64,000 nt of DNA from Marasmius tenuissimus (lineage: Eukaryota > Basidiomycota > Agaricomycetes > Agaricales > Marasmiaceae): the NCBI GenBank assembly GCA_029532415.1, contig JAQOTA010000047.1, positions 1,240,001 through 1,304,000 of the forward strand, given 5' to 3'. The notes below the pieces were generated by a model that had not been told where the DNA came from, ran no database searches, and worked only from the letters and a program-made list of their open reading frames with translations. The position numbers and the translations under genes were made by a program. Of the stretch, positions 47,190 through 59,321 are shown one piece after another (position 1 is the first letter of the stretch; each line of letters begins with the position of its first letter).

Positions 47190-48979
47190 CTACAATGGCC
47201 GGCAAGGCGTCTTTCGCCTCCCGTGGCGTGTACGATCATGACGCGAACGGAAGGGGCGCCCACAGTTTCCACACGGATAGGGCTTTACCCCCTGGTGCGC
47301 AAGTGTATGATCTGTAGAGTATGAAATCATCAACAAAATAGTCAACACTTGAACGAGGAAAAGAAAACTAACAGTGGAGGTTGGCCTGCGAGGTGAAAGT
47401 GGAAACACACCCCCCAACCCCACACTCGTAACGAGGGCTTTTCCGACGGCGCTCGATGGAGGCTTTGGTTACCGCAGAAGATCCGACTTCACAGCGGAAA
47501 TTGTCATTGGTGGAGGGGGTAGGACGGCTCCCGAAGGTCGTCGGGGAACCATGGGCTTGAGGCGGATGTTCTGGGTAGCTCGATCGGCCGTAATGGGGCG
47601 CTACAGATGGCTGATATTTCTGGTTGGCGGCTGACGGGAAGCCGTACGGTTCCGCGCTGAGGAAACTAGAGGATGAGCAAGAATCTTGATGATTGGCAAG
47701 GATACAGATAACCTACTGGACTCCGATATGGTCAGTGTCCACATTTGCTGCAGAAGGCGGGACTTGCAACGGATATTGTCCCAAGCTCCAGCTGCCATGA
47801 TGAGGCGCCGCAGATCGCTTGTATCCCTGGTTAGTGGCTGACGCAAAGCCGTACGAGCTCACGCTGGAAAAACTGGAGGGTGAGCAAGGAGCTTGACACT
47901 TGACAAGGTCACAGGCGACTCACTAGAATCCAGTGGGGCCGGTGTCCACGTCAGCTGCAGAAGTCCGAACTGGCGACAGAAATTGCTCGTAGCTGGAGCT
48001 GCCGTAAGGGGGTGCTGTAAATGGCTGGTTTCCCTGGCCGGTGGTTGGCGTGAAACCGTGTAATCCCGCGCTGGAGAAACTGACGGATGAGCATCCATTG
48101 TATTAGTTGACAAGAATGCAAGTGGCCTACTGGACTCCACTGTACCTGGTACCCACGTTTGCTGCAGAATCCTGTACTTGCGACGGAGGTTGTTCGTAGC
48201 TCGAGTAATGGAACACTGGAGATTGATATCCTTGGTTGGTGGTTGAAGGCAACTCGTACCATTCCTCGCTGCGAAAACTGGAGGGTGAGCAAGGAACTTG
48301 ATAGCTGACAGAAATAGAAACGACTAACTATATTCCAATGCGCCCAATATCCTTGTTTTCTACAGAAGCTTGTCCTTGGGATGGATACTGCTCGCAGCTC
48401 AAACTGCCATGATGGAGCGCTACAGGTTGCTGATATCCCTGGTTAGTAGTTGACGCTAAGCCATATGGTTCCGCGCTGGGGAAACCCGTGAGTGAACAAC
48501 AATCCTATCAGTTGGCGAGGATACACGCGACTTACCAGACTCCGATGTGGCCAGTATCCGCGTTTGCTGTAGAGTGCTGGACCTGCGACGGATGTTGTTC
48601 ATAACCTGAACCGCCATAATAGGGCGCTAGAGACTGCTGGTGTCCTTGGTTAGTGCCGGTTGATGCGAAGTCGTGTGGCTCCTCACTGGGGGACTAAAAG
48701 TTAAGAAGGGAGCTTGATAGCTGGCAAGAATACAGGCGACTTACCTGACTCCGGTGTGACCATCATCCACGTTTGCTGTAGAAGCTCGGGCTTGCGATGG
48801 ATACTGTTCATAACTCGAGTTGCCATAGGGCGCTTTAAATTGTTGATAGCCTTGACTTATGGTCGACGGGAAGCTGTGCGATTCCCCGCTGAGGCAGATG
48901 GGGGGGGGGGTGAGCAGCCGTCTTGGATGATATGAATACACGCAGCGTACTGGACTCCCGTAGGATCTGGTCGACTCAT
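47190..48979 (-). CDS. C2H2 zinc-finger protein with seven-fold exon-repeat low-complexity domain (Z1)
   Basis: Nine exons, 435 codons: 48979-48951, 48888-48745, 48685-48536, 48475-48329, 48268-48131, 48070-47924, 47863-47717, 47656-47373, 47311-47190. Exons 2-7 are 144, 150, 147, 138, 147 and 147 nt, all phase 2 to phase 2, each encoding one copy of a module like FASTTNQGYQQ..APHYGSS then YEQYPSQ.QAS...VD.GHIGV; exon 8 begins with a seventh copy. Exon 8 ends in the first zinc finger (CGVGGCVSTFTSQANLH, split by the last intron) and exon 9 adds YHTLAHQG and a second finger PYPCGNCGRPFRSRHDRTRH ending in C. Family role: DNA-binding transcription factor. The repeat is Tyr/Gln/Ser/Gly-rich and probably disordered. 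Paralogue: Z2. Confidence 0.85.
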
Positions 48980-51900
48980 GATGAGTGGGAAGAGCTAGAG
49001 TGAGTGCATCCTCCACGAGTCTTATAAGGTTTTAGTCGTGGCTGATGAATTTGAACGTTTGTGCGATTGAATCTGGGCTGTTGGACCAAGTGCTGTTTGA
49101 CCAAGTGCCGCTTTACCGAGGTTATCAGCCCGAAATGAGTTTGTGATGTTGGACAAAAAACTCACAAGGGATAAGGTTTTTTCTTGCTCGATCTGGAGTA
49201 ATCTCCGTAGATTTTGCTGTAAGAAATGAGGCATCGCAAATTCGAAGTGTCCAACTTGGTCCGTTAGGTGTATGCCATGTCATGGCCATGTTTTCTGCAG
49301 CGAACCCTCGGCATCACTGTCGACACAGGTAGTTGGGCCTGCTTGTGAACCTTGACGGTTACAGGGTACAGGCTCGGCTGTGTCGACTTCTTAAAGCTTA
49401 TGCGACACAGTGAGTATATTTGGATGAGAGAACTGATTGCGAAAAGACGCACCCAGGACTACACAGACCGTGGGGCTAAATCGGCAATCGCGGTATGGTC
49501 AATACCGTTGATACTGTTCTTCCTCAAGCCTCGTGTGAGTACTCCACCTATCGAAATTCTGGACATCCAAGGGAGCCGGCAATTGGAGCTTTTGGACGAG
49601 GGTCATATTGTCGAGTGGCGTGCATTCGGGTCCATGAGCGTAAAGTGCGAGGTGAGCCAAGGTCCAAATACGAACTGCTCGCTTGGAGTTGGTGGTTTCC
49701 TGCTTGCGCCGCGAATTGAGGAGCCAAACGCACGAAACGAAACGATCCATTGGATCGCTGTAGGAGATCCCCCCGCGCGTAGATCATTTGATGGGTCCTC
49801 GTACATTGTCTAGTAGCGTGCCTAGGAGAACATGTGAATATGATGGGAGCCGCAAAAAAAAATTTCGTCAAACCCGTGGGCTCATCGAAAGCGTCCCTAG
49901 CGTTCACACAGCCCTCCACCTCCAGTGCTTCAGGTGAGAGCCAAAGAGCATAACCTTCCGATCTCTTTAGGACGATCTAGGCCTGCTTCAAAGAATATTA
50001 ATGTTCGACTTGAGTAGACAGGAAACAGAAACGGACGGCTGAGGATCGTGCACTGGGGTGCCACGACCTGCTGATCTGATTTCATCCTCGGACTTGGTTT
50101 TCTACCTTTTGATTCAGATCATCTGGATTGGCCGGAAACATATGCACGATTTAAATTTCAATGTGACATGGGGGGAGTGAAACTTACCCTACGCGGGAGA
50201 GGGCACCAAGGTGTAAATGAAGGGTTGCGTTCTCAGGTCCCCCGTCCCCTTTATTCGAGCAGTCTATTCCGGTAGGCCTCGCCCACTGGGATCAACCGCC
50301 AGATGAATGCATCAGACTAAGCATCGAACGAGAATAGGACAGAAAATTGCACTAACGAACCCAAGGACCGAAGAATCGTAATGGTGCGAAATGGTGGAAT
50401 ATTGACACACCGTTTGCGATTGGTCATGTTGGCACTGGATGAGTCAAAGGAGCGCGGCAGATTGAACCTTTTAAAGGAGTGCGTACTTGAAAGAGAGATC
50501 AGTGGGGTGATTAGTGAACGTAAAAAAGTAGAAAGAATGCACACAGCGATTTTATTGGTGGACCGGTGGGTTGCACGTTTTCTTGTACCTGTCTTCGTTC
50601 TCAATTTGGATACTGTACCATTTCGAGATGTTCGACACGTCACAGGTCACAGGGGACCCCATTTTGTCGAAATGTCACACTTGGTCACAGGTCCCAGGCC
50701 AATGTGTCAAAAATTCTCGATGTCCGGACCTCCAGTCACCTCAATTTAGGTCAAAACCCTTCCAAAAACTGCATTTTCGGCCAAATTCTGTCGAATTTTT
50801 CTTCTTGGTCACGCCAATCCGAGCTCAGTGTCGAAAAGTTCAAATGGAGATTTTTGTCACAGGTCACACCCTGTGTCGAACATCTCGAAATGGTACAGTA
50901 ACATGCATCCGAGATCTGCCTTCTGGCGTCCACTGCAAAGGGCAGCTACGGACGTACTCGAAGGGGACTGTGAAGTATCGAAAGTCAGCGAAATGATAGG
51001 TCAAGGGTTTCGAAGCCCACCGTAGGCCCATTCGCATTCAAGATCGTCGAAACATTCTCAACATTCCAGAGAGCAAGGCATTATTTGACTCATCCGAGCC
51101 AGGATGCGAGAAACATACCACATTCAGAGACCAGAGGTTTGACTCTCTCCAGCACCTGCGTAACAAACTAGTCCGTCTGTAATTGCGGTAGTAGAGAGGA
51201 AAAATAGTCTGAATGCCTTGCGTTCAAAGCAGCGGGTGAAGAATACTTCTGAGTATTTGAGGCGGAATACATACAGCAATAACGTTATTCCTGTGATCTG
51301 CTGTCCCAAATGATTGTTACGTTGATACCATAAAAGGTTATATTCTGAAGTATTCTTCTCACAAGGCATGGAAGGTTGATCGCTGATATCAATTCGAACG
51401 TCCCGCATCCGTGTTGTGACGAGTCCAAGTCCGCCAGCTGAGAATCTTGCTTGGCGACAGCTAATTCTGAATAACAGGGACCGTTACATTCATATGTCCT
51501 CCGTTTCTAGAACCGGGTCCCAGTGGTGGCCGATAAGTTTGGTGGGCCGGTGGTATTGTTGACCAGGTCGTTGTAAACACAGCTTGTATGGCGATACAAT
51601 TGTAAGACGTGGTGATAGGGGTGCTACATCGAGCAACCTACGAATTAACGTGCGTGCGTAATCGTGGGTTAGACAATGCACCATGAGTATTACAGAATCT
51701 CAACGTTCAATGGTCAACCTGGACCCTCAAGAGGGTCAAGATATGCGGCCTTGGTCTACATCATCGGCGTCAATCCAGAAAGCATTCGCAAGTCGTCTTG
51801 GAAAAAGACGGCCAATCAGTCAGGATTAAATGTGGATAGGGAGGTTGTACACTTTGACTGGTGGTAAGGGTCAGTAGTGGCAATTTTAAAGGTCCTTTAG

Positions 51901-53573
51901 ATTCTTGAAGGACGTTATAACTGCTTGAGACGATCCTGGATAATGAATTTGCCCTATAGTGACGGCACGTCCGTATACCCAGCTTGCTGGTGTGTCGATC
52001 TGAGTGTGATCGTTCACTTGTTCTGGAGCAGTAGGTGAGAGCGAGATACATGCTGGGCTGAGCATCACGCACGTGCCCCCCTAGTCCTATGGTATTTTTG
52101 CCATGTCAAAACGTCCTCCACATCGGGCGACGGGTATGTATTGACTATTGAGGTTCATCTTGCAAGTTGCTCTGGATTTTGAGAGAAAAAGTTGTCAGGC
52201 CGTGTGACCTTAGCAAAAAGCAAACAACACGCACGTCTGATATATGTCCGACCGCGGCCAGTATTGCTTTACGACTGGACGAAGCGACTCGATTCTTGAT
52301 CATGGTGGTCGGGATTCGAGAGGATGGAGCATTTGTCACAGTTGTCACATCTGTCACACCCGGCCTTGGGTGACGCCCGACCTCCGGCGAGAATCCTTTC
52401 CTCCCTCAACTTCAACTCTTATTTTGCTTCCTATCTATTATTTTCCTCTTTACGCTCTATGCCCCGCACGACCCATGCCACAACTCGGCAGTCGACGCCC
52501 AGGAACTTCACGAAGCAAGTTACGAACAGTATACGAACAAAGAGCGTTGAACACGACCCAACAACATTTTTCTCAAAAGGGGATTGAAAAAGAAAGCTCA
52601 GCAGGTTTACCTCTTACCTCTTACCTCAGAAACACTCTCAACGCGAGCAACTTAACCATCCAAGGCAAAAACATGACCGTATACGACTTTTCCACGGACG
52701 GTCACTGGCACATGAAAAAATGGCAGGATGACACATTGGCGATCGCGTTGGGCGATTCAGCTCTGTGAATCTGCTCACTGTGCAGAATGGAGGAGACATA
52801 AAAACGAATTTCAAGCTTCGGGCAGGGAAGCACCGGTATACGAAGTGGGAGGCTCGCCGACAGGGTTGAAATGCATTTCTACGTCTACACGTTATGGATA
52901 TGTCCCACCGGGGCCCAGAGTACTCCTCGTCCGAGAGCTACACATATAACATTCAACACCTGATCGATGAAATCTCACCCAATTTCGGCTCTTTTGGCGT
53001 AGTGAAGGTGATCCCATGGCCGTCTCTTGCTCCAATGCCTCACGGATCCACAAGGACCCACGCTTTTTTGCTGTGACATATCTGCTTCCTCTTGTCTGCG
53101 AAGTCCTCTCGTTCATGTTTAGGTGAACGATTCTGGTGGTTTCTCAAAGTAGCGCTCCGCGCTGATCACAAGGCGTTGACAGCCAGCTCTCGACGCTCAT
53201 TATAAGATGGTGAATCGCGGCCCAAGTACTTTATTGATTGATTGAAGTCTGGCGGCGGACTTAACCTCCGCGGCCCTGACTGAAATTTCTTCGAAACATG
53301 CTGCATGATGCTCAAGAGTTCATTGAACAGCGAGCCCCACTCAAGAAAGATCTCCTGAAGCAGTTCGCTAACCAAGTCCCTCGTCTTTGTCCGCCTAGAC
53401 GGCACCTAAACGACAACAATCTGCTTAGTTCTCTTAGAGGCTTTGGTCGAGGAAACGGTAATAAATAGGCAGTTAGAGTTTCCTTCCAGTCTAGTCTTCT
53501 ACAACACGGGATATAGCAGAGTTCACGATCGAGCGGTCTACCAAGGACCAAAGTACAGCGAAGGGGAGTTCGA
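48980..53573. other. Gene-poor region between the two zinc-finger genes
   Basis: Parts match the upstream flank of Z2: 49480-49530 with 55090-55140, and 50930-51240 with 55200-55490, so the duplication includes non-coding flank; the roughly 1.4 kb between those pieces in this copy, including the MITE, has no match downstream of Z2. Plus-strand 52480-53080 holds coding-like pieces (TVYDFSTDGHWHMKKWQDDT; FKLRAGKHRYTKWEA; a HGSTRTHAFLL end) related to 45640 and 57900. I could not assemble a gene. Confidence 0.4.
50613..50898. mobile_element. MITE, 286 bp (family B), TA target site
   Basis: Perfect terminal inverted repeats CTGTACCATTTCGAGATG plus TTCGACAC (26 bp), flanked by TA on both sides (50611-50612, 50899-50900), as in Tc1/mariner-type elements. 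Several copies of GTCACAGGTC lie inside. No coding capacity. Confidence 0.85.
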
Positions 53574-54827
53574 CTACGGAGGTCGACAAGGCGTCTTTCG
53601 CCTCTCGTGGCGTGCAAGGTCATTGCGCGAACGAAAGCGATATCCACATCTCCCACACGGATAGGGACTAACCCCCTCATGCGCAAGCGTATGATCTGTG
53701 AAGCGAGAAGCTCGTTCGTTGGCGAGGCGGTCGACACAAGAAGAAAAAGAAAACGAACAGTTGAGGTTGGCCTGCGAGGTAAAAGTAGAACTACATTCTT
53801 GGAACCCGCATTTGTAAGGGGCATCTTTCTGACGACGCGCGTTGGCGGCTTCGGTTACCGCGGGGGATCCGACTTCACGGCGAAAGTTGTTCTCGGCGGA
53901 GGGGGACGTAGGGATGTGACTTGTAGCATGAACGGGGCGATTTCGGGAGCTGACGTATGGTCCATAGCGCTGTCCGGGTTGGTGTTGCACACCCACGCTG
54001 ATGGCCGTCGGGGAACCATGAACTTGGGGCAGATATTGATGGTGGCCCGAGCTGCCATAATGGGGCGCTGTAGATTGCTGGTATCCTTGTGTGGTGGCTG
54101 ACGCAAAGCTGTATGTTCCCGCACTGGGAAACTGGGGAATGAGCAATCGTCCTGATAGTCGATCAGAGTACAGACAGCTCACTGGACTCTACTGTGGCTA
54201 CTATCCACGTTTCCTGGAGAAGCCTGGGCTTGCGATAGATATTGTTCGTACCTCGAACTGCCATGATGGGGTGCTGGTGGTTGGTGGTATACTTGGTTGT
54301 TGGTCGACGCGAAGCCGTACAATTCCACGCTGAGGAAACCGAAGGGTGATCAACCAGCTTCGGTTGACAAGAATACAAGCGACTTACTGGACTCTGTTGT
54401 AGACAGTATTCACATTTTCTGAAGAAGCCTCCTGGACTTGCGATGGATATGGTTCGTAGCTCGTAATTCCATAGTGGGGCGTTGAAGATTGCTGGTATAC
54501 TTGATTGGTGGTTGATGCGAAGTTGTCTGATTCCGCGCTGGGGAAACCGAAGGGTGAGCAATCATCCTCTCAGTTAACGAAATTTCGTTCGACTCACTAT
54601 GCTCCACCGTGTTCATTACCCAAGTCCGCTGCAGAACCCTGGACCTGGGATAGACATGGTTCGTAGCTAGCTGAGCTACCGCGATGAGGCGCAATTGATT
54701 GCTGGTATCCTTGGCTCGATGCGAGACCGTATGGTTCTACGCTAGAGACAGTGGACGGTAAGCAACCACCTTCGTTGACGAGAATGGACGCGTCTCACTA
54801 GACTAGACTAGAGTTCAGTCGACTCAT
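53574..54827 (-). CDS. C2H2 zinc-finger protein with four-fold exon-repeat low-complexity domain (Z2)
   Basis: Six exons, 318 codons: 54827-54799, 54741-54598, 54537-54388, 54329-54183, 54123-53759, 53695-53574. Exon 1 is 29 nt and starts MSRLNSS, like the 29-nt MSRPDPTG exon of Z1. Exons 2-4 (144, 150, 147 nt, phase 2 to 2) each encode one module (for example VELYGFASTNNQVYHQPPAP then HHGSSRYEQYLSQAQASP). Exon 5 starts with a fourth copy and continues through a polar linker to finger 1 (YKCGFQECSSTFTSQANLN); exon 6 supplies DHTLAHEG and finger 2 (CGRCGYRFRSRNDLARH, last ligand Cys). Likely a transcription factor. It has three fewer repeat exons than Z1. Confidence 0.85.
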
Positions 54828-57800
54828 GCTGAGCTAGAGGGCTTGGATTCAATGCATCTTCCAGTAGGTCTGTTTATAGGGCTGTGGAGGCGGTTGAGAG
54901 TTATACACCTTTGTGTAAAATGATTGAGCTGTTGAGAATAGAAGTGCTACTTGTCCAAGGGATATCAACCCAGAAACGTGTTCGCGATGCTTAAAGAAAG
55001 GAAGTGCTGTCGGTTTCCTGTAACTGACATGAGGTTTTTTCAATTACTTCCTGTGAATGACATGGCTTTACAGACCGGACCTAGGCTAAAACAGCAACTG
55101 TGTTACGGTCAATCCCGTTAATGCTGTCGTTCCTCAATACTGATAAAGCGGCAGTGTGTTGCACATTTCCTTGTGCATGACCTTGTTCCCAATGACGCAG
55201 GCACTACGACAGGCAATTACGCAACTACTTGAAGAGTGATGTGAGGTATCGAGAATCAGCGAGATGATGTTGGAAAGGGGTTTGAAGCGTACCGTGGGCC
55301 CATCTACATTCTCATTCGTTTGTGGTATCGACCAATATTAACGTTCTGGAGAGCAAGCCGTTATTTCATTTGTTCGAGTCAATATGTAAGAGGACCATAC
55401 CGACATCCAAAAGGCTGAGGGGAACTGTCAGAGGGGCACTCATTCGGGGGAAGCAAGGTTAGCGCTTGGTCAAAGAACGGGTGGTTTTTATATCGTCAGA
55501 AGAATTGAGTTTACATACAGCAGTCCTAAACAGCACGAGTCGAAGATCTGGATCGGGAGATAACCGTCAAACCGTAAACGTGATTGGATTGAATTGAAGA
55601 TATGATGACATCCCCCTCAAGCAGGACTGACCGGATACCCGAGCTCAGAGGGCGCAAAAACATGAGATTAGACACCAGTTTTGTCAAGAGAGGTACTCGG
55701 TGAATTAGTAGGCAACTATCTCAAAGATTTTGAAGGACCCACTGGGAGCGCCCGATTTTTTTATTGGGCAATACTGACGTCGCGTGCACGTGTATACAAT
55801 TCCGGCGGACGTGAAGCTATGCGTAGTGTGTCAGCGACCTTCAAGTTTGACGACTTCCTCTTACCTAACAACACACTTGAGAAACGATTTTCCCAAAAAA
55901 TTACAGCTACCGTATTGAGACGACGACTCAGCTTACCGCTTGAGCTACTTCGACGGCCTGCAGAATCCCTCAAAAGTGGGCGACGGCATAACCCTTGCCT
56001 AGCAGGACTCGCCGCAAGACTACCAAATGGGGTCGAACTCTACGCATGGCACTCAACTTCGTGGTCAAGGATCTTGGATGTAGCATCTATTCTGTGGGCA
56101 TCAGAAGGGCTGAACAGGAATCCGAGCCGAAAGTAGACATTCCACAGAGTTCCCGAGTAGGGTACGGGACGAGTGCAGTATTTGCTGTAGCATTGTGATT
56201 CTGAATGAAAGCTGTTTCCAACAGCCTGTACATGTAGACAGCGTTGTCTACAGGCTGTTGAAAGCATGTTCAGGACATGCCAATGATGGATCGTCCTCGT
56301 CTCGTCCGGAAAGGTTTAGGTTGGGCTGGGCACAATCACCGGCTCAATTCTAGCACAGCGTCAAGTGTATGCTAACGATTGATGGATGAGATGGACGAGG
56401 AATGGTGATGTTCGATTGCAGTGAATGGTCGTTTACATGATCAGCTATGAGAAACGGTTTCGAGTGGGACGAGAGGTCAAAGGCGTATAAATAATGTCAG
56501 TTAGTGAGGGTGACGACTCAAGTACTCACGAGCCGACTGAACATTTGTCAACATCAACTCGCAGATTTCACTCATCAAATTGGGAGCTCAAGTAAAAATC
56601 TGTAGCTCTGCGACTACGACGTCCTATTGGATGAAGATATTGATATCTGCGTTGCTCCGAAGGTGACCAGAGGGAGGGCTCTCCAGCCCTGCGCTCTATA
56701 CCACAAAGATGGACCAGAGGTCTAGTCCACCATGAGTACCCCACGACTGGTCGGTCGGGTGGAATGTTGGAGGTCGAGATCGAAACGAGGGCCTAGAGGC
56801 ACTCGGTTGAGGGGGAAACTTGAGCGTCGACGAATACCGGTGGCCTGCCATTCGAAGAATAGAGAAGCGGCTGGGAATAGAAGCTTTTGAGGAGGTGACT
56901 ATCGGGAGAAGTCCTTGTTTTATGTAGCCGAATGAGTTCAGTAAAAGACACCGCTGCGCAGGTAGTTAACATAGAGCATGAATCATTCGCCGGAAGACGT
57001 CGCGCCGTTCAGGTATCGACGGGCCAAAACTGCTGGCTTTGATTATTCACAGAGCTCTCCGCGCTGATCGAGACGCTGATCGAGAGCGAGAGGAAAGTGC
57101 GGACTCGGTGCGCTGGATCCAATACGGCAAAAACGACAGGCGTTTCGAGTGGTCTTCTCCTCTCAGACGTCAAGTCGCGGATCCACATATCGCCTCACCT
57201 CCACCCTCCACTACTCCTTCATAGTATACCTGCATGATAATTTCGCCCACGTCCCTGATCCTCAAATACCTCCACCTCATTTGAGAGTTCGAAATACTCA
57301 TAGTTCTATCGGACAACTCGGGCAATTGACGAATGAGCGTAAACCCGGGTCATGTACAGGCCTGGCCACCAGCCAACTTGGTGAATAGGCCCAGGACTGC
57401 TGGTTGGCACGAGGTGACCAAGGAGTTCCATCTGCGTCGGCAATACTTTCTGAGCGACGATCGATCGTAACCCTTTCAAACTCTCGGTGCCGTAGGTACG
57501 TCGGACACGCTCGTGCGGCCGTCATCGTCGTCATCTGCGAAAGCCTGTCCAAGGCGTCTGTGGTGGTTGGATAACTTGTAGCATCAAAGAAGTTGTTTCG
57601 CGTGCAGCAAAATTGAGGATAGTAGATGGTTCGCTCAGTGAATAGTGTGAGATGTAGATCCAGTACAGGTCCTCGGCGCTTTGTCTGTTTGTTTGCGGAT
57701 CTTCGGTACCGTTCACGAGTTACGATGCGCTTGACCGGTCTACGCCTGTCCACTGTGCACTACGACTTGCCGTGTCTCAGCACTAGACGGCCTCCCGCAC

Positions 57801-59321
57801 CACCAGTGTAAGGGATTGATTCTATTGTGAATTGTTGAAGTGGGTCTGAAACAGGGGTCGTAATCAGATGAGCAGGAACAGATATTAATAATGTCGCTCG
57901 GCTGGCCTCCTTATAGATCCAACCGAGTTCGAGTTCTCGGGAAGTTCATCTGGTAAGCACTGAGCTATTTCTATTAGTGTTGAATACCGTCCGTGGAAGC
58001 CTATCGATGAACGGAGAAAAGAGAGTGTCGGAGTCGAGATAGTGGAAATCGCAAAGTATCGAGGTGACGAGGTTGTAGGTGAGTACCAAGCCTCGCCCTG
58101 GGCGATTCGGCTTACTTTTAATTTTGTCGTTGTGGTGACAGTTTCCCACGATTGCCTCTCTTCCATTTGCTACCTCATGAGTCACGGGTCCATAAGGACC
58201 CATGTTGTCTCGTCGTACTCTTTCCCGTGAATTCCTCTCGTTCAAGCTCAGATGTAGCTTTCTAGTGCCCACTTGGACTGTTGCTCAAGCTAGCGCTGAT
58301 CCGAGGCGGTGGTACTCAAGGTGTTGGGTTTCAGGTTTGTCCGCCCTTGACTCAATACCTCTTTTTCAACCATTTATGAATGAATCTCGCTCATAGGTGG
58401 AAATGATTTGAAATATTCATCGAGAGGTGTAGTTGAGTCGCACTACACGGCGAATCCTATAGCCAGAAACTGTGCGTTGTCCTCACTCTGAGGTCCAGGG
58501 TTCAAGCGTGTATACAGACGACTGTAAATGTTAAGTGATGCCAGAAAAGGTGCGAATCTTGACCGTTGAGAATGGCTACCATTGGACTAGCGCATGCATG
58601 AAACAAGCCCTGGTTTTTAACTGGTCTTCAGTCAGCAGCGCTGACCCGCGCGGCGCGGGTCGATGGAAGTGTTTTTCGACAGAGGGTATGGAAGATCAAG
58701 TGGGACGTGCTGCATTCGTGCTACCGTGAGTCACCTCATTTCCGACCATATCGAGCCCGCCGACCTCGTCTATCTTGTTCGTCAGTAGCTATGTCGGACT
58801 ACCTAGGATCGACGCGTTGTTCCACCGTTTCTAAAACCGGGAGGTACTCCAAAGAACCGGAGAGAACACGAAGGATGGGGATTCATCGGAAGCTTCTCAA
58901 GGTACGTCGATCTGAACAAGCGCTGAGCGCTCTAGACGCCGCTGTTTCAGGGTTGGAAGCGTCATTTACGAGGTCATGGGAGATGCAATGGGCGGCTATC
59001 TCCTTCAAGTCCTCGCGAAGCGGCTCGTCCAAGCCTGCACTTCAAATCGATCATACATAAAACCAATGATGGACAATGTGCCATGATTGTTAGTCCATCT
59101 CCGCGACTCAGCCCTTCGCGGTGCAGTGCGTGTCTTTTCGAGCCGTGTTTGATTGTTATGGTACAGTGGTACATTGATATACCGCTAATGGGTATCATAT
59201 ACCGTATGGTATACCACGCAGAGAGTGCCAGGCAAGGGTCATGAAGGGACAAAAGAGGGAGTCCAGTCGTTTTGTTGTAAGGCCCTCTTTTTTCACACCA
59301 ACCCATCTCTAATTATCAGTC
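54828..59321. other. Long gene-poor region
   Basis: 54828-55500 is flank shared with Z1. A plus-strand ORF 55681-56136 (151 codons, LGELVGNYLKDFEGP..) has no recognised domain. 57900-58230 carries a third copy of the coding-like repeat (EYRPWKPIDERRK, EIVEIAKYRGDEVV before a GTGAGT donor). 57039-57224 (plus) also has a WIQYGKNDRRFEW stretch. No complete gene could be supported. Confidence 0.35.
56219..56260. repeat. Inverted repeat able to form a hairpin
   Basis: CAACAGCCTG (56219-56228) pairs with CAGGCTGTTG (56251-56260), and inside it TAGACA (56235-56240) pairs with TGTCTA (56245-56250). A second small palindrome GCATGT..ACATGC follows at 56264. No gene is adjacent. Confidence 0.6.

Noticed and set aside
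49499..49919. Overlapping minus ORFs and a 153-codon plus ORF near 49.35-49.9 kb
   Set aside because: Duplicated flank at 55.1 kb does not keep the frames and no domain is recognisable.
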